Source of the DNA: Kurthia massiliensis
Lineage (GTDB): Bacteria > Bacillota > Bacilli > Bacillales_A > Planococcaceae
Assembly: GCF_000285555.1 (NCBI RefSeq)
Contig: NZ_HE610998.1
Span: forward strand, 14,300-78,299
Length of the DNA: 64,000 nucleotides
Direction of reading: 5' to 3'
This document shows, piece after piece, positions 17,851 through 25,970 of the stretch. Position numbers and translations under genes: made by a program. The notes under the pieces were generated by a model. That model was not told where the DNA came from. It saw nothing but the letters and a program-made list of their open reading frames with translations, and ran no database searches. Every line of letters starts with the position of its first letter. Within the stretch, counting starts at the first letter, position 1.

Positions 17851-19239
17851 CTAGAGAGTTTTAATTATATTATTATAAGACAATATTTTGCCGAACATAA
17901 GCTTTTGCACATGGATATTTTTATTTTTTTGCACAATCGCATAGCCTTTGCGTGGCGCAATCACTTTCACAGCACTTAACATATCGTCTGACCAAACGCG
18001 CATTGGCGCTAAAAATGTATTTGGCGCATATCCTTGTACGTCGTCTTTCATTTGATATAAGCCAAATTCAACATAAAACGTATCGTCTGAAATCGGTATG
18101 ATTTGCTCGATTACTGGTAACGTCGCTTTTAATTGCCGATCTGTTTTCGGTAAGTAAATATAATCTTTTGCTGCAATCATATCTGCAGGCAATTTGGAGC
18201 CTTTGATGTGCACGTCTTGCCAATTCACTGTACGCCCAAATATTTTTTCAATAAGGGGGTCTAGCTGTTTTCTTTCATAACCGATATATTGTTGACCTTC
18301 TACTGTTTTAATCGATTGTGCAATATCGGTAAAGTGGACATCAAAGAAGCGTAATGCGCCGTTTGCGATATCTTTTGCTGCGTACAGTGAAATCGTTTTG
18401 TCTGTTTGTTTCGACATATCACGATTTTCATGATGTAGTGACAACGCTGCTAAATATGTCATTAACGTCAGTTGATCGTCGTCCGTTATTTTTGCTACGT
18501 CATTTTTTACTTGATACGTGTTGCCGGTTAGTTGTTTATACACGTCATCTAATTTTGCATTCGCCACATTGTACGGCACATTCATCGAGACGATACCTTG
18601 TTCATTTTTTAGTAGTAATTGCTTTTCTTTATACGACTTTACTGTCTGACTATATTCATCAAGCGTTGGTACTTCATCGGTCACTAAGTTTTTACTATGT
18701 TTTGTTGGCGTTTCAGAGCCAATCGGCAATTCAATTTTATAACCTTCATCTGTCGCTAATTTACCATTTTCCACATGTTGAAACGTACTTTCTAAATATT
18801 TATAGCCTTCTTTTTCATACGCAACAACATGCCCTAAAAAGTAGTGATCATTCCGCATCATAATCGAACGTTGTGTCGTTTCTGTTACAGCGATTTCTCC
18901 GCTATACAATTGCGCTGTGCCTTTGGCGGTAACGCCCCATACTTCCTCTAAATAACCTGTCGGTGTTTTTGACAATAAATAAAGTTCTGGCTGTTTCGTA
19001 TCGTTAATATTAAATACATCGACGTACATAACGCCCGATTGTTCTTCTGTATCTCGTACGAGTGGTCGGCCTGCCAAGCGTGCGTTAATTTGTTTCGCAA
19101 GCGCTGCCTTTTCCGTTTCAGATAGCGCTAGCGTTTCTGTTTGCTGTTCCTTTTGTGGCTTCGTTGTGTGTGTTTCTTCCTCTTTACCACATGCACTTAA
19201 CAACAACGTCGCAGCTACAATCCATAAAAGTTTTTTCAC
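17851..19239 (-). CDS. Lipoprotein of unknown function
   Basis: A 462-aa predicted lipoprotein. The GTG at 19239 (MKKLLWIVAATLLLSACGK) gives a lipoprotein signal with lipobox LSAC; GGGTGAT precedes it. A short acidic linker (KEEETHTTKPQKEQQTET) follows, then a long mixed domain. I recognise no catalytic motif. It could be a cell-envelope or regulatory lipoprotein; no function is proposed. The downstream region has a terminator shared with the sirtuin gene. Confidence 0.85.
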   Translation of the reverse strand: MKKLLWIVAATLLLSACGKEEETHTTKPQKEQQTETLALSETEKAALAKQINARLAGRPLVRDTEEQSGVMYVDVFNINDTKQPELYLLSKTPTGYLEEVWGVTAKGTAQLYSGEIAVTETTQRSIMMRNDHYFLGHVVAYEKEGYKYLESTFQHVENGKLATDEGYKIELPIGSETPTKHSKNLVTDEVPTLDEYSQTVKSYKEKQLLLKNEQGIVSMNVPYNVANAKLDDVYKQLTGNTYQVKNDVAKITDDDQLTLMTYLAALSLHHENRDMSKQTDKTISLYAAKDIANGALRFFDVHFTDIAQSIKTVEGQQYIGYERKQLDPLIEKIFGRTVNWQDVHIKGSKLPADMIAAKDYIYLPKTDRQLKATLPVIEQIIPISDDTFYVEFGLYQMKDDVQGYAPNTFLAPMRVWSDDMLSAVKVIAPRKGYAIVQKNKNIHVQKLMFGKILSYNNIIKTL

Positions 19240-19263
19240 GTTTATCACCCATTTCAGTATAAA

Positions 19264-19292
19264 CAAAAAAAGCCCGCTTTTGTGCGGACTTT
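19264..19292 (-). terminator. Terminator after coaB
   Basis: On the minus strand AGTCCGC / GCGGGCT with a short loop and seven T, downstream of coaB and before the lipoprotein gene. Confidence 0.8.
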
Positions 19293-19297
19293 TCCAA

Positions 19298-19990
19298 CTA
19301 TACGTGCTGTTTCGCGAAGTGTTCAGCTAACGTTGCCATTAAGCCACGTGCTGCAGCTTGCTTCCCAGCGTAAATATCGTATTGACCATCTTCATCAATA
19401 ATATAATGATCGACGTCTGTCGTATATAAAGAACCCGATTGATTCGCCACCATAAATGACGCTTGAGATGTCGCCATACGCTTTTGTGCGCGTGCGACGA
19501 GTTCTTCATTCGTCGCGTCTTCTAACTTAAAGCCGACTAACGTAACGTCTGGATTCCATTGTTTAATTTGTGGCAAAATTTTCGGTGCTTTTTTAAATTT
19601 AATAATTGGTGGTTCATCGCTTGACAATTTGCCTGCTTCTTTCACAGGATTTCCTTGTTGATCTAAAATTTCATCAACGAGCCAATCGCTGCCCGCTGCC
19701 GCCATAATGACCGCATCAACTTGTTCTGTCGTGACGAAATGCTTAATTTTTTGCCCTAAGTCTTCAATGCCTTCAAATGTGACAAGCAGTAAATTATCTT
19801 GTTGGACTGGTTTTTTTGCAAAATAACCATTTAAATAAATAATCGTTGCCCCTAGTGCTTGTGCTTCAGCAGCTAAATACGTGCCCATCGTACCTGTCGC
19901 CATATTCGTATGACCGCGTACTTTATCCCATTTTTCTAGCGTGCCCCCGCTTGTAATTAAAATTGTTTTGCCCTTTAAATCAAAAGCCAT
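19298..19990 (-). CDS. coaB: Phosphopantothenate-cysteine ligase-type protein (stand-alone CoaB domain)
   Basis: The 230-aa protein has only the CoaB half of the usual bifunctional CoaBC enzyme, like the monofunctional CoaB of streptococci. KTILITSGGTLEKWDKVRG and TNMATGTMGTYLAAEA match the nucleotide-binding start; AAAGSDWLVDE and KAPKILPQIKQWNPDVTLVGFKLE match the later core. It would join 4'-phosphopantothenate and cysteine in CoA synthesis. No coaC is adjacent. Whether this is the cell's only CoaB cannot be told from the window. Confidence 0.8.
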   Translation of the reverse strand: MAFDLKGKTILITSGGTLEKWDKVRGHTNMATGTMGTYLAAEAQALGATIIYLNGYFAKKPVQQDNLLLVTFEGIEDLGQKIKHFVTTEQVDAVIMAAAGSDWLVDEILDQQGNPVKEAGKLSSDEPPIIKFKKAPKILPQIKQWNPDVTLVGFKLEDATNEELVARAQKRMATSQASFMVANQSGSLYTTDVDHYIIDEDGQYDIYAGKQAAARGLMATLAEHFAKQHV

Positions 19991-20115
19991 GCTGCCACCT
20001 CTTCTTCAGTTATTTACACTTATTAGTATACCCGAATGTCGTCATATCTTTCTTCTGTTTTCATTAACTAATCTACAGTATTTATTAACTAAAAAGCGAA
20101 AAGCTCGCATGAACA

Positions 20116-20150
20116 ACAAAAAAACGCGAAGGTATATGCCTCCGCGTCGT
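20116..20150 (-). terminator. Terminator after the pyruvyl transferase gene
   Basis: ACGCGgAGG / CCTtCGCGT stem followed by TTTTTTTG on the minus strand. Confidence 0.7.
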
Positions 20151-20157
20151 TCAAATA

Positions 20158-21546
20158 TTATTTACTTTTGCTAAATAAGTTCGCTGCTTTTAACGCTGTA
20201 CGAACAGCTTTACGCTCTAACGTACGTTTTTGGAAGTCGTTTTTCGCTTCTAAGTTGCGAATTTTCACTTCTAAACGACGTTTTTGAGCTTTAAATTTAC
20301 GTTCTTGCATTTTCTTTTCTTCTTCAACGTATTTCATCCAACGCTTACTTTTATCATTTTGAGATAATGTAAAGAATGATGGAATCGCTTGACGTTTTGG
20401 CATATCTGCTACAAGTTTATCGAAATACACATCTTTTGGATCGTTTGTTTCTGTATAAATATGTGGAATTTTATTTTTATTTAAGAAATCAATGTAACGG
20501 TCAAAGTTTGCTGGTGCTGCTTTTGAAACCGATTGGAAATCACTGTTTTCAATGACGTCCCAAATTGACGTGTCGTCTGTAATATCTGGTCCATAAATGA
20601 AGTTCATATTGTGATATTCAGCAAGTTCGCGCATACGACCATCTTTTGGGATAATAATACTTGGTGTACCTGCTAAAATAGCCGCGACGTTACCATGTAA
20701 ACGTGCACCGAAGCTTAAATCAGTCGTTTCTAAGAAGTCGTGCCAGCTTGGAACATCTAAAAAGTAGCGCACGCGGTCTTCTTGATACACTGAATGGCTA
20801 ACCGAGTAAGGATAATTTTTATCTGAGTTCGGTAAATCTGGTCCGCCTAAGTAAGACATACGTAACTCACGTAACCATTGTGGAATGAAATAATGGTTAT
20901 CAAATTCACGCATGCTACGATCGATGAAGTCTAATACATTGTCAGGTGATTTCGGTGAGTTGTTCACAGAAATAATCGATTGTGGCGTAATATTCGTATC
21001 GCGCACAAGTAATTCACGACCATTCATATACATTGAAGGACAGCCAATTGCCATATGGTCTGTACCTTCTTTAAAGCCAAGACCTGTTAAGTAATCTGCT
21101 GTAATTTGACCACGTACACCGACGATTTCAGATTTATTTAACACCGCTTTTACGAAATTACGAACGTCATCATCAAAGACATATTTTTGTCCAGGCTTTG
21201 GTTCGAAGTCTGTGCTTAAACCGACACCAATTACGTAAACAGGAATTTTCAGGCGGTTAATCAGTTGTGTATATGCACGTAACTTGGGCGCAAATTTTTC
21301 ACGGAATGCATCCGCTAATGGGATAATGTAACCGTCATAATGTTCATTAATATAGTCTGCTTGCTTTGGATTAATTTTATAATAATCCGGTGTAATTTTG
21401 ACATCCTCTTTCATTAACGTACGGAAAATACTATATGCATATACTAAGTTCCCTACGTTACTACCGATTGAGTTGTTTGCTGCCATATACGCAGCATCAA
21501 ATGTATCTAGCGGTGATACCCCAGCGCGAATTAAAAAATGCTTCAT
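20158..21546 (-). CDS. Polysaccharide pyruvyl transferase family protein
   Basis: A 462-aa protein of the CsaB/WcaK-like pyruvyl transferase family, which adds ketal-linked pyruvate to cell-surface sugars. Supporting segments are NNSIGSNVGNLVYAYSIFR at the start, VYVIGVGLS, VGVRGQITADYL, AIGCPSMYM, and late in the chain LSFGARLHGNVAAILAGTPS, the family's RxHG signature. The last about 75 residues are a basic helical tail absent from minimal family members. It is a single gene with AGGAGG before the ATG; no capsule cluster surrounds it. Confidence 0.85.
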   Translation of the reverse strand: MKHFLIRAGVSPLDTFDAAYMAANNSIGSNVGNLVYAYSIFRTLMKEDVKITPDYYKINPKQADYINEHYDGYIIPLADAFREKFAPKLRAYTQLINRLKIPVYVIGVGLSTDFEPKPGQKYVFDDDVRNFVKAVLNKSEIVGVRGQITADYLTGLGFKEGTDHMAIGCPSMYMNGRELLVRDTNITPQSIISVNNSPKSPDNVLDFIDRSMREFDNHYFIPQWLRELRMSYLGGPDLPNSDKNYPYSVSHSVYQEDRVRYFLDVPSWHDFLETTDLSFGARLHGNVAAILAGTPSIIIPKDGRMRELAEYHNMNFIYGPDITDDTSIWDVIENSDFQSVSKAAPANFDRYIDFLNKNKIPHIYTETNDPKDVYFDKLVADMPKRQAIPSFFTLSQNDKSKRWMKYVEEEKKMQERKFKAQKRRLEVKIRNLEAKNDFQKRTLERKAVRTALKAANLFSKSK

Positions 21547-21791
21547 ATGTAAATCCTCCTATTGTTCATTTATGTCATAATTCTTCTATTCTATTATAAT
21601 AATGTACCCCTTATCAATCACATTAAACGTTGTTAACAAATTTGTTTTATTGTCATATAAGACTCTTTTATTGTAATATATTTGTAATATTAGTGTCCAT
21701 TGGAAACACATGTGTAACATTCGTCATTTTTATGCGCTTTATAAAAGGTTTATGCTATGATATGAACAGTATGTTATGAGGAGTGAACGAT

Positions 21792-22280
21792 TTGAATATA
21801 CCGACTTTTCGCATCGCTACTTTAGAGGACTTACCGACAATTGTAGCGATTTATAACTCGACCGTCGCAAGTCGTATGGTGACAGCTGACTTAGAACCTG
21901 TTTCTATCGAAGACCGCACACCATGGTTTTATGCGCATGATCCAGCAAGACGCCCTCTGTGGGTAATGGAATTAGACGGGCATATTTGTGGTTGGATTAG
22001 CTTACAAGATTTTTACGGTCGCATCGCGTATAACGCAACGGCTGAAGTAAGTATTTATTTAGATGAAAATTATCGTGGTCACGGCCTCGGTAAACATGCC
22101 ATTGAATTCATTTTACAATCATGCCCTACACTACATATTGAAACGTTATTAGGATTTATTTTCGGGCATAATACACCGAGTATTCAACTATTTAAACATT
22201 TTGGTTTTGAACAATGGGGCTTTTACCCACAAATCGCAGAATTAGATGGTGTGAAACGAGATTTAGTCATTTTTAGGTAA
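21792..22280 (+). CDS. ywnH: GNAT acetyltransferase, YwnH/phosphinothricin-acetyltransferase type
   Basis: A 162-aa N-acetyltransferase closely resembling Bacillus YwnH, an enzyme shown to act on methionine sulfone/sulfoximine and phosphinothricin-like compounds. IVAIYNSTVASRMVTADLEP, AEVSIYLDENYRGHGLGKHA (acetyl-CoA loop RGHGLG) and LGFIFGHNTPSIQLFKHFGF are all typical. A TTG at 21792 lies 8 bases after GAGGAG, and is preferred to the GTG at 21783, which overlaps that site. Confidence 0.9.
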   Translation: MNIPTFRIATLEDLPTIVAIYNSTVASRMVTADLEPVSIEDRTPWFYAHDPARRPLWVMELDGHICGWISLQDFYGRIAYNATAEVSIYLDENYRGHGLGKHAIEFILQSCPTLHIETLLGFIFGHNTPSIQLFKHFGFEQWGFYPQIAELDGVKRDLVIFR

Positions 22281-22287
22281 AAAAAGT

Positions 22288-22329
22288 ATAACAAAAAGCA
22301 GCCACCTTTGAAGTGACTGCTTTTTGTTA
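22288..22329. terminator. Bidirectional terminator
   Basis: AACAAAAAGCAGcCAC / GTGaCTGCTTTTTGTT; it overlaps the last codon of putP and faces both genes. Confidence 0.85.
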
Positions 22330-23808
22330 TTGTTCTTTTTTCAACATCTTCATTGCATCATCAAATTCTTGCTCAATTTCATCGTTACGTTTGTATGTCA
22401 TTAAGCTGACAACGATAGCAACGATAAACGCTAGGAAGAATCCTGGCACGATTTCATACAACATACTGCTAAGCGACTCAATAGAACCCCAAATGTATGC
22501 GACAGCCGCACCTACGATCATACTGCATAGCGCGCCGATATTTGTAAGTTTACGCCAGTAAAGTGATAATAAAATGATTGGACCAAATGCTGCACCGAAA
22601 CCTGCCCATGCAAAGCTCACAAGTTTTAAAATCGTTGCATTTTGTTCCCATGATAAATAGAAAGCGATGATCGATACGACGAGTACCGCTAAACGTCCCA
22701 TTAATACATAATGTTTATCTGATGCGTTTTTATTGAATACTTTTTTATAAATATCTTCGACAAGTGCTGATGATGTCACGATTAATTGAGATGAAATCGT
22801 ACTCATTACTGCGGCCAAAATCGCTGCAAGCATAACGCCCGCGACGAATGGGTGGAAGAAAATTTGTCCAAGTGAGATGAATACCGTTTCTGGATCTTTT
22901 AACGTCAAATTGTTTTGTTTAAAGTAAGCAACACCGACAAGCGCAGTGGCGATGGCGCCGAATAAACTTAAAAACATCCAGCCAATACCGATGCGACGTG
23001 CTTGTTTCGTTTCCTCAACGCTTGAAATCGCCATGAAACGTACGATAATGTGCGGTTGACCGAAGTAACCTAGACCCCATGCTAAGTTTGAAATAACGCC
23101 CGTTGCTGTAGCGCCTGCGATTAAGCTTAGCATTTTAGGATCGACTTCTTTGATTGTATCAATCGTTTGTCCGATACCACCTGTATAATAAAGCCCTACT
23201 GCTGGTACAGCGATTAATGCTAAAAACATCGTTAAACCTTGAATAAAATCTGTGTAACTAACTGCTAAGAAGCCACCAAATAATGTATACGCTACGACGA
23301 CACCTGCTACAACCCAAAGACCTGTATGGTATGAGTAGCCAAATGAACTTTCAAAGAATACCCCACCTGATACCATCCCAGATGATACGTAAAACGTGAA
23401 GAATACTAAAATAATGACACCTGATACGATACGCAGTAATTGCGTACTATCTTTTAGTCGACTATCTAAGAAACTTGGGATTGTAATTGCGTCCCCTGAT
23501 ACTTGTGTATAAGCGCGAAGGCGTGGTGCGACGATGCGCCAGTTTGTATAAGCACCGACCGTTAAACCGATGGCAATCCACCCTTCTACTAAACCAGATG
23601 CATAAATTGCACCAGGCAAGCCCATTAATAACCAACCAGACATATCGGCTGCACCGGCACTTAACGCTGTAACGGTTGGGCCAAGTGAACGTCCACCGAG
23701 CATATAGTCTGTTAAGTTCGTCGTGCGGCGATATGCATACCAGCCAATTGCAAGCATCGCAATCATATATAAGAATATTGCGATTAATTGATATCCATTG
23801 TCTGACAT
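22327..23808 (-). CDS. putP: Sodium/proline symporter
   Basis: A 493-aa sodium:solute symporter of the PutP type with about thirteen membrane segments. It begins YQLIAIFLYMIAMLAIGWYA, has LGGRSLGPTVTALSAGAADMSGWLL (the PutP start signature), FGGFLAVSYTDFIQGLTMF and AWGLGYFGQPHIIVRFMAI, all diagnostic of proline carriers. AGGAGG precedes the ATG. It lies just downstream of the RocR-paralogue gene, separated by a terminator, suggesting control by that protein. No sigma-54 promoter consensus is visible before putP. Confidence 0.95.
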   Translation of the reverse strand: MSDNGYQLIAIFLYMIAMLAIGWYAYRRTTNLTDYMLGGRSLGPTVTALSAGAADMSGWLLMGLPGAIYASGLVEGWIAIGLTVGAYTNWRIVAPRLRAYTQVSGDAITIPSFLDSRLKDSTQLLRIVSGVIILVFFTFYVSSGMVSGGVFFESSFGYSYHTGLWVVAGVVVAYTLFGGFLAVSYTDFIQGLTMFLALIAVPAVGLYYTGGIGQTIDTIKEVDPKMLSLIAGATATGVISNLAWGLGYFGQPHIIVRFMAISSVEETKQARRIGIGWMFLSLFGAIATALVGVAYFKQNNLTLKDPETVFISLGQIFFHPFVAGVMLAAILAAVMSTISSQLIVTSSALVEDIYKKVFNKNASDKHYVLMGRLAVLVVSIIAFYLSWEQNATILKLVSFAWAGFGAAFGPIILLSLYWRKLTNIGALCSMIVGAAVAYIWGSIESLSSMLYEIVPGFFLAFIVAIVVSLMTYKRNDEIEQEFDDAMKMLKKEQ

Positions 23809-23882
23809 CCTGTTTCCTCCTTTTTATTATGTTCGTAAAATAAATGCATGATAAATGTATGTCCGCCCATATTATGTCACGA

Positions 23883-23911
23883 AAAAAGGATTTTGCAAAT
23901 GCAAAATCCTA
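23883..23911 (-). terminator. Terminator between the regulator gene and putP
   Basis: AGGATTTTGCa / tTGCAAAATCCT with TTTTTTC on the minus strand; putP therefore needs its own promoter in the 75 bases before its start. Confidence 0.8.
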
Positions 23912-23915
23912 ATGC

Positions 23916-25199
23916 TTATTTTTCGAACTTTTTTAGGCGATACTGCAAACTTTGTCTGCGCAAATCCAATGCTTTCGCTGCTTGCGAAACGTTGCCATCA
24001 AATAACTCTAACGCATTTTTAATGTAATATTCTTCCATTTCCTGCATAAAAATATGTAATGGTCGAATATCTTGTTTCGACGTTACAACGATATTTTGCA
24101 CCGGCAATACATCTTGCTCATGCTGCACTTTCCATCTGAAAGACATCGGTAATTGATCAAAGTCAATTTGACGCTCTGTCGTAATCGTACCGGTCGTTTC
24201 ATCTAACAACACTTCAAGCTCTTTTAAATTTCCCGGCCAATCATAATCGTTAAAAATTTGCGCAACACGCGCCGACAATCCTTCTAACTGACTGCCCGTA
24301 TTTTCACGATAACGCTTAAAGTAATCGATTACAAACGGTTCGATATCTTCTTTTCGTTCACGCAATGCAGGCATGCGAATACAAACAGATGCAAAGAAGT
24401 AATAGAGCTCTTTCGACAATTGACCATTGCTAATTAAATCAATCGGATCTTCTCCGACCGATGCAATAAACTGATTCCCTTCGTGATGCTTTTCAAACAA
24501 CTCTAACAACTTTTTTTGACCGTCGAGACTTAAATATTCGAGACGCTCACAAAAAATCGTTACGGCTCGCTTTTCAGCAAATAATGCTTCGATTTGTGAT
24601 AAAAGCGCTGTTTCATCATGTCGACAAATCAATGTGATAAACTGCTCCGTCTTCGGTGTAGACGCATGATGAATCCCTTCAGCAATCATATCTTTCCCAG
24701 TACCAGACTCCCCGTACAACAATACTGGCATGCGGTTTTGCGCAGCCATTCGCGCTTTCTCGATGACGCGGGCCATCTTTTTAGAAATCGCGGTAATCGT
24801 TTCAAACGTTAACGGCTTACCGTAGCGACGCAGTGGTTGATAAGCTAGTAATTCGCGCTCGGTAATATCGCGGGTAATTTCAACCGCACCGATTAATTTC
24901 TTTTGTTGATACACTGGTGTTAAATCTGAAAGCGTCACAAACTCTTCACCTGTCTTTAACCAGTAGTTTTGTCGGTGATTTTTAATCGGTTGCTCCGTTT
25001 TTAACACATGATAAATTAAACTGTCATGTCCGCGTGCATCTAGCGCTTGCTCCATAATTTCATCGCTTGATATACCTTTTAATTGACGCATTTTTTCATT
25101 GTAAATAATCGTCTTTCCTGACACATCGACCGCATGAATCCCCGCTTCAATATTGTTCGCAATGTAGCGGTACATCTCTTGTAGCTCCGCATTTTTCAT
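23916..25199 (-). CDS. RocR-paralogue transcription factor without the sigma-54 contact loop
   Basis: The 427-aa protein has the layout of a RocR-type regulator: PAS domain (about residues 5-115), AAA+ domain (about 140-330) and Fis-type helix-turn-helix (AAKALDLRRQSLQYRLKKF). Walker A is intact (GESGTGKD). The stretch that should hold the GAFTGA loop is missing: the chain passes from ITLICRHDETALLSQ to the Walker B place, which reads AVTIFCERLEYLS without the Asp-Glu pair. Such a protein should not activate sigma-54 RNA polymerase. It may be a repressor or sigma-A-type regulator, as TyrR is among enhancer-binding-protein relatives. Next to putP; proline sensing is inferred. Confidence 0.85.
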   Translation of the reverse strand: MKNAELQEMYRYIANNIEAGIHAVDVSGKTIIYNEKMRQLKGISSDEIMEQALDARGHDSLIYHVLKTEQPIKNHRQNYWLKTGEEFVTLSDLTPVYQQKKLIGAVEITRDITERELLAYQPLRRYGKPLTFETITAISKKMARVIEKARMAAQNRMPVLLYGESGTGKDMIAEGIHHASTPKTEQFITLICRHDETALLSQIEALFAEKRAVTIFCERLEYLSLDGQKKLLELFEKHHEGNQFIASVGEDPIDLISNGQLSKELYYFFASVCIRMPALRERKEDIEPFVIDYFKRYRENTGSQLEGLSARVAQIFNDYDWPGNLKELEVLLDETTGTITTERQIDFDQLPMSFRWKVQHEQDVLPVQNIVVTSKQDIRPLHIFMQEMEEYYIKNALELFDGNVSQAAKALDLRRQSLQYRLKKFEK

Positions 25200-25274
25200 A
25201 GCGTCACATTCCCTTCCATTAAACCCTTTATGCCAAATGAATTGCTTTCATTTTACACAATTTTACGAATAAAA

Positions 25275-25288
25275 CGCAAAATTTTTAT
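25275..25288 (+). promoter_or_regulatory. Candidate operator of the RocR paralogues
   Basis: CGCAAAATTTTTAT, identical to 10043-10056, lies about 80 bp upstream of the second RocR-like gene. It would suit autoregulation or cross-regulation by the first one. Confidence 0.45.
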
Positions 25289-25388
25289 GCACTACTCATT
25301 TTATATTCTCTTCTATTATAACCTATTCCATTTTGAGCATACTTTCATTTTTGTAAAATACCGAAAATCGTGCAACGAAGCATATATT

Positions 25389-25417
25389 TTGACGTTGTAA
25401 ATCAAAAGCGTTATAGT
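25389..25417 (+). promoter_or_regulatory. Sigma-A promoter of the 62-aa gene
   Basis: TTGACG-N17-TATAGT. Transcription would start near 25424, leaving a leader of about 140 bases. Confidence 0.8.
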
Positions 25418-25424
25418 AAGGATG

Positions 25425-25557
25425 TGAACGGAATAAAAGGTCAGACCTCTCACATCTGAATCACTTTTCCGAACGCTGACATAGGCAGCAACATCGAGAA
25501 GCGTAGGAAAACGAATAAATAATGTCGCTGTAAGTCAGCTAATTATGACTTAGGAGG
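25425..25557 (+). promoter_or_regulatory. Structured 5' leader, possible riboswitch-like element
   Basis: Three stems can be drawn. Stem 1 is TCAGA 25441-25445 with TCTGA 25455-25459. Stem 2 is TTTTCC 25465-25470 plus ACGCT 25473-25477, with AGCGT 25500-25504 plus GGAAAA 25506-25511. Stem 3 is TAAGTCA 25531-25537 with TGACTTA 25546-25552, ending on the AGGAGG ribosome binding site. GCTGAC 25475-25480 can instead pair with GTCAGC 25534-25539, which would open stems 2 and 3. I do not recognise a known riboswitch class. Confidence 0.5.
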
Positions 25558-25565
25558 CGCTTATA

Positions 25566-25754
25566 ATGAGCAAATTTCAAAATATTAAAGTAAATGATAA
25601 AGTAATCGTGGAACATGGTCACCGTACATTAATCGGTACTGTGACAAGTGTTGGTGCAAACCAATTATCCATTCATACAACAGACGACCGTCTATCTACT
25701 TATCATGTCAATGATATCGAAGCATTAGCGATCTTATTAGATCCTGTTGCATAA
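25566..25754 (+). CDS. Small beta-rich protein, 62 aa
   Basis: Not assigned to a family. The pattern KVNDKVIVEHGHRTLIGTV, SVGANQLSIHTTD and STYHVNDI alternates short strands in a way that resembles SH3/Sm-like small barrels such as DUF2642 or YkvS-like proteins, so a nucleic-acid or surface-associated role is possible but not shown. AGGAGG lies 8 bases before the ATG. It has its own strong promoter, a long structured leader and its own terminator, which is unusual investment for a gene this short. Confidence 0.82.
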   Translation: MSKFQNIKVNDKVIVEHGHRTLIGTVTSVGANQLSIHTTDDRLSTYHVNDIEALAILLDPVA

Positions 25755-25790
25755 CTTAAACATTTAATCTACTCGATCTACTATACAAAA

Positions 25791-25820
25791 GCGGAAGCAC
25801 ATCAATGCTTCCGTTTTTTT
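25791..25820 (+). terminator. Terminator after the 62-aa gene
   Basis: CGGAAGCA / TGCTTCCG with a 6-base loop and eight T. Confidence 0.88.
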
Positions 25821-25826
25821 TGATGC

Positions 25827-25969
25827 AAAAAAGAGGCTGGGACATAAGTGTAAAAACACTATCTCAAATGAGCATAAAAAAACCCGGAATAGCGCTGTGG
25901 CGCGGTTCCGGGTTTTTGTTGCGAACGCTAAAAAATGAAAATGAAATGTTTTGTCTCAGCCTCTTTTTC
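25827..25969 (-). repeat. GGCTGGGACA dispersed element, copy 3
   Basis: Reverse orientation relative to copy 2: it begins GAGGCTGGGACATAAGTG and ends TTTTGTCTCAGCCTC. The central hairpin is AAAACCCGGAA...TTCCGGGTTTT with GCGCTGTGGCGC in its apical part. It lies between convergent genes. Confidence 0.92.
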
Positions 25970-25970
25970 T

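Noticed and set aside
25200-25260. Possible sigma-54 promoter TTGGCATAAAG on the minus strand before the second RocR-like gene
   Set aside because: The -12 GC is absent at the required 10-base spacing.
25425-25557. Known riboswitch classes (c-di-GMP, SAM, guanidine, T-box) for the leader
   Set aside because: None of the conserved core sequences I know for these classes is present; I keep it only as an unassigned structured leader.
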